In this document: positions 58,798 through 64,000 of the stretch, in pieces | How positions within the stretch are numbered: position 1 is the stretch's first letter | Layout: each line of letters begins with the position of its first letter | Source: Clostridia bacterium | GTDB taxonomy: Bacteria > Bacillota > Clostridia > CAKSNL01 > HGM11501 | DNA: 64,000 nucleotides | Reading direction: 5' to 3' | Assembly (NCBI GenBank): GCA_017411325.1 | Contig: JAFQQJ010000011.1 | Span: 1 to 64,000 of the forward strand | Made by a program: the position numbers and the translations under genes | Notes under the pieces: model-generated | Databases searched by the model: none | Seen by the model: the letters and a program-made list of their open reading frames with translations, nothing else | What the model was told of the DNA's origin: nothing

Positions 58798-61700
58798 TTA
58801 CATAAAATCGTCTTCGATGTTGTCTTCAGAAAACTCTTCTTCTCCGTCGTCAAAGTCGGAAAGAATATCTTCATCCAACAAAGAATCATCTGCATCATCG
58901 TCATCCGAATCAAAAATGCTTTCGCTTCCTTCTTCGGGCACGAAGCCTGCGTCTTCTCTTCTGTCGTCTACCATATTACGCTTGAATTCTTCAAGTGTAT
59001 CCTGTGAAGGATCGTCGTAATCATCAGCATCGGTATCCTTAAGTTCAATTTCCTCTCCGGAATTGCCCATAACCTTGATGTCCATACCAAGGCTCTGCAT
59101 TTCCTTAATGAGTACCTTGAAGGACTCAGGAATACCGGGCTTGGGAATATTTTCGCCCTTAACGATGGATTCGTAAGTCTTAACACGTCCTACGATATCG
59201 TCAGACTTAACGGTAAGGATTTCCTGAAGTGTGTATGCCGCACCGTAAGCCTCAAGTGCCCAAACTTCCATTTCACCGAATCTCTGTCCGCCGAACTGAG
59301 CTTTACCGCCCAGAGGCTGCTGTGTAACAAGAGAGTAAGGACCGGTGGAACGTGCATGCATCTTATCGTCAACAAGGTGCAAAAGCTTTAAGAAGTAGAT
59401 GTAACCAACGGTTACGGGGTTGTCGAAGGGACGACCTGTTCTACCGTCATAAAGAGTGGTCTTACCGTTTTCGTTGCAGCCTGCTTCCTTAAGAAGCTTT
59501 GTGATATCTTCCTCGCTTGCACCGTCAAATACGGGTGTAGCAATCTTTACACCGAACTTGCTTGCCGCCATACCAAGATGTACTTCAAGCACCTGTCCGA
59601 TGTTCATTCGCGAAGGTACGCCCAGGGGGTTAAGAACGATTTCAAGAGGAGTACCGTCTGCAAGATAAGGCATATCCTCCTCGGGAAGAATTCTTGAAAC
59701 GACACCCTTGTTACCGTGACGGCCGGCCATCTTATCGCCGACAGAAATCTTTCTCTTCTGTGCAATATAGCATCTTACGAGCTTATTAACTCCGGGAGGC
59801 ATCTCGTCGCCGTTTTCTCTTGTAAATACCTTAACGTCAACGATGATACCGCATTCGCCGTGAGGTACACGAAGGGATGTGTCTCTTACTTCTCTGGACT
59901 TTTCACCGAAGATTGCACGGAGAAGTCGCTCTTCGGGGGTAAGCTCTGTTTCACCCTTGGGTGTAACCTTACCAACCAAAATGTCCCCTGCTCTTACCTC
60001 GGCACCAACTCTTATGATACCTCTTTCGTCAAGGTACTTAAGAGCATCCTCGCCCACGTTGGGAATATCATAGGTGATTTCCTCAGGACCGAGCTTGGTG
60101 TCTCTTGCTTCGGATTCGTATTCTTCAATATGAATTGTTGTATAGATATCTTCTCTTACAAGTCTTTCGTTAAGAAGTACGGCGTCCTCGTAGTTGTAAC
60201 CTTCCCAGGTCATAAAGCCGATAAGCATATTACGGCCGAGTGCAAGCTCGCCCTGGCTTATAGCGGGACCGTCGCAGATTACGTCGCCCTTCTTAACTCT
60301 GTCGCCGCAGTTTACAATGGGCTTCTGGTTGAAGCATGTACCCTGGTTTGAACGTGTGAACTTAACAAGCTTATGCTCTTCAAGCTCACCGTCATCAGTA
60401 CGGATTCCGATGTAGTCAGCGGAAACCTTTTCGATAACACCGTCGTTTTTAGCAAGCTGAACAACACCTGCATCGCGGGCTGCCTTATATTCCATACCTG
60501 TTCCTACGATGGGAGAATCGGTACGGAGAAGCGGAACTGCCTGACGCTGCATGTTTGATCCCATCAGCGCACGGTTAGCGTCGTCGTTTTCAAGGAAGGG
60601 AATCATTGCTGTAGCAACGGAGATGAGCTGCTTGGGAGATACGTCCATATAATCAATCTTTGCAGCTTCGATTTCCATAATCTGGTCACGGTAACGTGCC
60701 GCAACCTTCTTGTCAACGAACTTGTTGTTTTCGTCGATGGGCTCGTTGGCCTGTGCCACGATATATTCGTCTTCTGTGTCTGCGGTCATATATTCGATTT
60801 CATCGGTAATTATGCCCTCACCCTTTATAACCTTACGGTAAGGAGCTTCGATGAAGCCGTATTCATTTACTCTTGCATAGATGGAAAGAGAGTTGATAAG
60901 ACCGATGTTGGGACCTTCGGGAGTCTCAATGGGACACATTCTGCCGTAGTGAGTGTAGTGAACGTCTCGAACCTGGAAGCCCGCTCTGTCTCTGGAAAGA
61001 CCGCCGGGACCAAGGGCAGAAAGTCTTCTCTTATGAGTAAGCTCGGAAAGAGGATTGTTCTGATCCATGAACTGTGAAAGCTGAGATGAACCGAAGAATT
61101 CCTTTATTGTAGCAACAACGGGACGGATATTGACAAGGCTCTGAGGTGTAGCTGAATCAAGCTCCTGAATGGACATTCTTTCTCTTACACCACGTTCCAT
61201 TCTGGCAAGACCCATGCGGAACTGATTCTGTAAAAGCTCACCTACACAACGGAGTCTTCTGTTACCTAAGTGGTCAATATCGTCAACGCTTCCGATTTCA
61301 TTTATTAAGTTGGCAGCATAGTTAATTGATGCAAAGATATCTTCAATTGTAACGTGCTTGGGAATAAGCTCGTCATGACGTGAAACGAGAGCTTCTTTAA
61401 TAGCTTCTTCGTTTTCGCTGTTTTCGATTATGTCCATAAGAACCGCACGGACAACCTTTTCGGTTATGCCGAATTCTCTGGGATCGAAGGAAAGATATTT
61501 CTCGGCGTGAACCATATCGTTGGAGAATACCTTAACGGGAGATGCATTTGCTTCTACAGCCTTGCTTCCGGGGTAAACCATAACAACGTTTACGCCTGCA
61601 TAGTCTACATTTTTTGCATCTTCCTTGGTTATTACCTTTCCTGCCTCAACGATAATTTCACCTGTTTCGGGATCGATTATATCTTCAGCAGCGGTATGAC

Positions 61701-62637
61701 CTGCTATTCTTCCGATCATGGAAAGCTTCTTATTATATTTATAACGACCTACCTTTGCAAGATCATATCTCTTGGGATCAAAGAATAAGTTGTTGATGAG
61801 AGTCTGCGCACTGTCATCTGTGGGGGGCTCGCCGGGACGAAGCTTTTTGTAAATTTCAAACATAGCCTCGCGCTTGTTGGCGGTAGGATCCTTCTCCAGG
61901 GTGCTTCTGAGTCTTTCATCCTCGCCGAACACTTCCATAATTTCAGCTTCGGTATCAACGCCCAATGCCTTGATAAGCTGTGTTACGGGAAGCTTTCTTG
62001 TTCTGTCGATACGAACATGGAAAACGTCGTTGGAATCTGTCTCATACTCAAGCCATGCACCGCGGTTGGGAATCATCTGTGAGCTGATTAACGGCTTACC
62101 GTTCTTGTCTCTCTCCTTGGTAAAGTAGATACCGGGAGAACGCACAAGCTGAGATACGATAACTCTTTCAGCTCCGTTTATAATAAATGTACCCTGGTCG
62201 GTCATTAAGGGGAAGTCACCCATAAAGATGTCCTGCTCCTTAATTTCACCTGATTCCAAATTGATGAGTCTTACTCTTACCTTTAACAATGCCGCATAGT
62301 TGGCATCACGCTCTCTGCACTCCTCAATGGAATATTTGGGCTTATCGTCAAGATGATAATCGATAAACTCAAGCATGAGTGTGCCGTTATGGTCTTTAAT
62401 CGGAGAAATATCGCGGAATACTTCCTTAAGTCCCTCCTCTAAAAACCACTGGTAAGACTTTTTCTGTACATCAATAAGGTTAGGCATTTCAAGAACCTCA
62501 TCGATTTTAGAAAAGCTCAGCCTGGTAATTTTGCCCATTTTTTCCGGATGTAACGAAACGCCCGTAGTCTTCACCTTGTCGCAGATGTCGGCAAAGAACT
62601 TCTCGTCTCTGACACCGAATTCGTTAAACTGTGCCAT
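58798..62637 (-). CDS. rpoB: DNA-directed RNA polymerase subunit beta
   Basis: A 1279-residue subunit. The rifampicin pocket region is intact ([34 protein letters not shown], with canonical residues consistent with rifampicin sensitivity), then [20 protein letters not shown] and later [17 protein letters not shown]. The C-terminal tail is strongly acidic ([28 protein letters not shown]). ATG 62637 follows GGAAGG; a longer in-frame extension upstream is in the leader and not conserved. The usual rplKAJL genes are not upstream; rpoB starts its own transcript. Confidence 0.98.
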   Translation of the reverse strand: MAQFNEFGVRDEKFFADICDKVKTTGVSLHPEKMGKITRLSFSKIDEVLEMPNLIDVQKKSYQWFLEEGLKEVFRDISPIKDHNGTLMLEFIDYHLDDKPKYSIEECRERDANYAALLKVRVRLINLESGEIKEQDIFMGDFPLMTDQGTFIINGAERVIVSQLVRSPGIYFTKERDKNGKPLISSQMIPNRGAWLEYETDSNDVFHVRIDRTRKLPVTQLIKALGVDTEAEIMEVFGEDERLRSTLEKDPTANKREAMFEIYKKLRPGEPPTDDSAQTLINNLFFDPKRYDLAKVGRYKYNKKLSMIGRIAGHTAAEDIIDPETGEIIVEAGKVITKEDAKNVDYAGVNVVMVYPGSKAVEANASPVKVFSNDMVHAEKYLSFDPREFGITEKVVRAVLMDIIENSENEEAIKEALVSRHDELIPKHVTIEDIFASINYAANLINEIGSVDDIDHLGNRRLRCVGELLQNQFRMGLARMERGVRERMSIQELDSATPQSLVNIRPVVATIKEFFGSSQLSQFMDQNNPLSELTHKRRLSALGPGGLSRDRAGFQVRDVHYTHYGRMCPIETPEGPNIGLINSLSIYARVNEYGFIEAPYRKVIKGEGIITDEIEYMTADTEDEYIVAQANEPIDENNKFVDKKVAARYRDQIMEIEAAKIDYMDVSPKQLISVATAMIPFLENDDANRALMGSNMQRQAVPLLRTDSPIVGTGMEYKAARDAGVVQLAKNDGVIEKVSADYIGIRTDDGELEEHKLVKFTRSNQGTCFNQKPIVNCGDRVKKGDVICDGPAISQGELALGRNMLIGFMTWEGYNYEDAVLLNERLVREDIYTTIHIEEYESEARDTKLGPEEITYDIPNVGEDALKYLDERGIIRVGAEVRAGDILVGKVTPKGETELTPEERLLRAIFGEKSREVRDTSLRVPHGECGIIVDVKVFTRENGDEMPPGVNKLVRCYIAQKRKISVGDKMAGRHGNKGVVSRILPEEDMPYLADGTPLEIVLNPLGVPSRMNIGQVLEVHLGMAASKFGVKIATPVFDGASEEDITKLLKEAGCNENGKTTLYDGRTGRPFDNPVTVGYIYFLKLLHLVDDKMHARSTGPYSLVTQQPLGGKAQFGGQRFGEMEVWALEAYGAAYTLQEILTVKSDDIVGRVKTYESIVKGENIPKPGIPESFKVLIKEMQSLGMDIKVMGNSGEEIELKDTDADDYDDPSQDTLEEFKRNMVDDRREDAGFVPEEGSESIFDSDDDDADDSLLDEDILSDFDDGEEEFSEDNIEDDFM

Positions 62638-62718
62638 ACTGACCTTCCTTTCCAAGCCAAAAGGCTTAAAAAATTTGCAAAAAAATCCTTGCATTTATGC
62701 TGAATATATGCTATTATC

Positions 62719-62755
62719 ATACTGTAAGGGCATATTTAACCACTTTACAGTATGG
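62719..62755 (-). promoter_or_regulatory. Hairpin in the rpoBC leader
   Basis: CATACTGTAA pairs perfectly with TTACAGTATG around a 17-base loop, within the 5' leader between the promoter and rpoB. It has no T-run, so is not a terminator, and may bind a protein or stabilise the message. Confidence 0.5.
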
Positions 62756-62761
62756 AATATC

Positions 62762-62790
62762 ATTATATCAAATATAAAAGCTTAAGTCAA
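62762..62790 (-). promoter_or_regulatory. Promoter of rpoBC
   Basis: TTGACT (62785-62790) and TATAAT (62762-62767) on the minus strand, 17 bp apart with TTTGA before the -10. The leader is about 120 bases. Confidence 0.85.
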
Positions 62791-62863
62791 GAGCAAAAGC
62801 GCCGTTTTTTGGTAAAAACATACACAAATTCCTTTCAAAATAGAGGAATTTTTTCTATATCTG

Positions 62864-62887
62864 ATATTTAGTCTTTTAGCTAAATAT
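62864..62887 (+). promoter_or_regulatory. Probable autorepression operator of the ArsR-like gene
   Basis: ATATTTAG and CTAAATAT form a perfect 8-bp inverted repeat with 8-base spacer, 36 bases before the start codon. A repeat of this kind just ahead of a small ArsR/SdpR-like regulator is the usual site for autorepression. Confidence 0.6.
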
Positions 62888-62922
62888 TTAATATGTTAGC
62901 CGTTTTTTCAAGGAGGTCTGTT

Positions 62923-63198
62923 ATGGAAGACGAAATATTCAAAGCCCTCTCCGATCCCGTCAGGAGAAAAATTTTAGAAATGCTTGGTTCCCGCGATATG
63001 TCTGCAGGAGATATTGCCGCAAAATTTGATATCACAAAACCTTCAATAAGCCGTCACCTTGCTGTTTTGAAAGCCTCGGGGCTCATTACCGACAAGCGTT
63101 CGGGGCAAAGGATTATCTATTCACTCAATGCCACATCCGTCCGCGATATCATACGGTGGTTTTACGAATCCTTCGGTAACATATGGATGAAAAGATAA
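62923..63198 (+). CDS. ArsR-family regulator (SdpR-like)
   Basis: A 91-residue winged helix-turn-helix protein: MEDEIFKALSDPVRRKILEML (1-21), then DMSAGDIAAKFDITKPSISRHLAVLKASGLIT as recognition helix region, and SLNATSVRDIIRWFYESFG. There are no metal-binding Cys in alpha-3, which argues against a classic arsenic sensor and for an SdpR-type autorepressor. AGGAGG lies before ATG 62923. SdpR repressors usually pair with SdpI-like immunity proteins, not found in the window. Divergent from rpoB. Confidence 0.88.
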   Translation: MEDEIFKALSDPVRRKILEMLGSRDMSAGDIAAKFDITKPSISRHLAVLKASGLITDKRSGQRIIYSLNATSVRDIIRWFYESFGNIWMKR

Positions 63199-63231
63199 AA
63201 AATCGGACAGATTCCTGTCCGATTTTTTTAT
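63197..63231. terminator. Bidirectional terminator between ArsR gene and mltG
   Basis: AAAAAATCGGACAG pairs with CTGTCCGATTTTTT around ATTC, at the stop codons of two convergent genes. Confidence 0.9.
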
Positions 63232-64000
63232 TTGGAATTATGTTCGGAAAGTGTTTTTGAAAACACCGTTATTCCTTCGGAGTTTACCTTAAAGTAATAA
63301 TAATCCGTTTCTTCCGGGTAAAGTGCCGCTTCTATCGCCGCCTTGCCCGGATTTGCAATAGGCCCTTCGGGAAGCCCGGGATAAAGATATGTATTATAAG
63401 GAGAATCTATTTTTGTATCCGCTATGTCAAGTACATCCTTTCTTTCCGGCAGGATATACTGTACCGTTGCACAGGATTGAAGCGCCATTCCTATCTCCAT
63501 CCTGTTGTGAAATACCGACGATACCTTTCCCATCTCGGAAATACTTCCTGCCTCACGCTCGATTATGGAAGCAAGGGTTACAATCTCATCCACCGTCATT
63601 CCAAGTTCGCTCAGCCGCCTGTCATATTCCTCTGTCCATTGAAGAGCAAAATTTTCAAGCATTTTCTTAATTATTTCTTCGGCTGTCGCCGAACCGAAAA
63701 ATTCATACGTATCAGGGAAAAGATACCCCTCTGTACGTCCCTTTCTTGCGGGAACCTCCCTGATATATTCAATCCCGTAATCTTTTTCTGCCGCCTTAAG
63801 AAAATTTTCTTCCGTGATTCCGAATTCATCTTTTACAATTGATGCTATCTGTTTAAGCTCGTATCCTTCGGGGATTGTGACAGTTACGGTGTTGTATCCC
63901 TCCCCGCTGTTTATAAGCTCATCAAGCGCTCTTTCATACCCCATCCTTTTATACATAGTGTGGCTTCCTGCCTTAAGAGCCGTATCCGCTCCCCCGGCTA
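63228..64000 (-). CDS. mltG: Endolytic transglycosylase MltG (5' end outside window)
   Basis: At least 257 residues of a YceG-like lytic transglycosylase that cuts nascent glycan strands near the membrane. The open frame continues to the right edge (…ADTALKAGSHT before the first internal ATG at 63956), and that LKAG motif is the usual start of the LysM-like domain, so the gene is cut by the edge and lacks its N-terminal membrane anchor here. Catalytic Glu is in VTLASIIEREAG (about 145 from the internal Met), with FHNRMEIGMALQSCATVQYIL, SPYNTYLYPGLPEGPIANPG and YYYFK motifs following. Confidence 0.93.
   Translation of the reverse strand, partial: AGGADTALKAGSHTMYKRMGYERALDELINSGEGYNTVTVTIPEGYELKQIASIVKDEFGITEENFLKAAEKDYGIEYIREVPARKGRTEGYLFPDTYEFFGSATAEEIIKKMLENFALQWTEEYDRRLSELGMTVDEIVTLASIIEREAGSISEMGKVSSVFHNRMEIGMALQSCATVQYILPERKDVLDIADTKIDSPYNTYLYPGLPEGPIANPGKAAIEAALYPEETDYYYFKVNSEGITVFSKTLSEHNSK

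Overview
The window looks like chromosomal DNA from an anaerobic, Gram-positive member of the Clostridia, probably an uncultured gut or rumen commensal. The evidence is a PolC-type replicative polymerase, a YlmC/YmxH-family sporulation protein, CotH and GerMN proteins, S11 D-Ala-D-Ala carboxypeptidase, indolepyruvate:ferredoxin oxidoreductase, a pyrophosphate-type phosphofructokinase, AGGAGG ribosome sites, sigma-A promoters (often with a TGn extension of the -10) and many intrinsic terminators. I cannot fix the genus. There are no rRNA or tRNA genes, no CRISPR array, no integrase or transposase, and no complete prophage.

Layout. 0.2-3 kb: nth, ylmC and a divergent GH20-like enzyme (minus). 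3-5.2 kb: flavin reductase-like protein and GH78 rhamnosidase (plus). 5.2-11.1 kb: D-amino acid aminotransferase-like enzyme, methyltransferase, Ogt, sialate O-acetylesterase, a small unknown and a canonical GH20 hexosaminidase (minus). 11.3-15.3 kb: an SDR / RraA / enolase-superfamily operon facing an AraC regulator. 15.3-19.5 kb: xpt, a secreted LRR-SH3-CHAP protein with an SLH protein, an ncRNA candidate and rnhA. 19.9-23 kb: aconitase and NADP-isocitrate dehydrogenase. 23.2-30.5 kb: acetyltransferase, Gfo/Idh dehydrogenase, a 311-bp inverted-repeat element, a triple F5/8C-SGNH protein and a CotH kinase. 30.7-33.4 kb: murA, a WalJ-like hydrolase and a beta-grasp protein with a long basic tail. 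33.4-41.6 kb: a small membrane protein, a second ncRNA candidate, polC, ispG, a lipoprotein and dacF. 41.7-48 kb: iorAB with a PLP lyase, a DUF1934 pair and PPi-pfk. 47.9-51.1 kb: an acidic protein, rlmH, two transporters and a hypoxanthine-DNA glycosylase. 51.1-52.8 kb: two lipoproteins. 53-54.8 kb: a two-gene islet (KilA-N; XRE-GIY-YIG fusion). 55-62.6 kb: rpoC and rpoB. 62.9-64 kb: a small ArsR/SdpR-like regulator and the 3' part of mltG.

Most interesting. Two loci on the minus strand (18764-18942 and 33622-33795) share one architecture: a sigma-A promoter whose predicted start falls on, or within a base of, the first paired base, a closing helix of 17 or 21 bp beginning GCCA, a bubble whose 5' strand is seven U-rich bases, an apical helix of 15-17 bp, and an intrinsic terminator about 175 nt after the start. 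Several G-U pairs in the helices argue for folded RNA rather than a plain DNA palindrome. They look like two paralogous 6S-RNA-like regulators of RNA polymerase, or a new ncRNA family. Both also lie just upstream of a co-oriented gene, so a leader/attenuator role has to be excluded. Other notable points are face-to-face promoters sharing one -10 region at the AraC locus, an unusual XRE + T5orf172 nuclease + C-terminal domain fusion next to KilA-N, a GH20 enzyme with a replaced sugar-binding Arg, and a lipoprotein gene where dxr-rseP usually precede ispG-polC.
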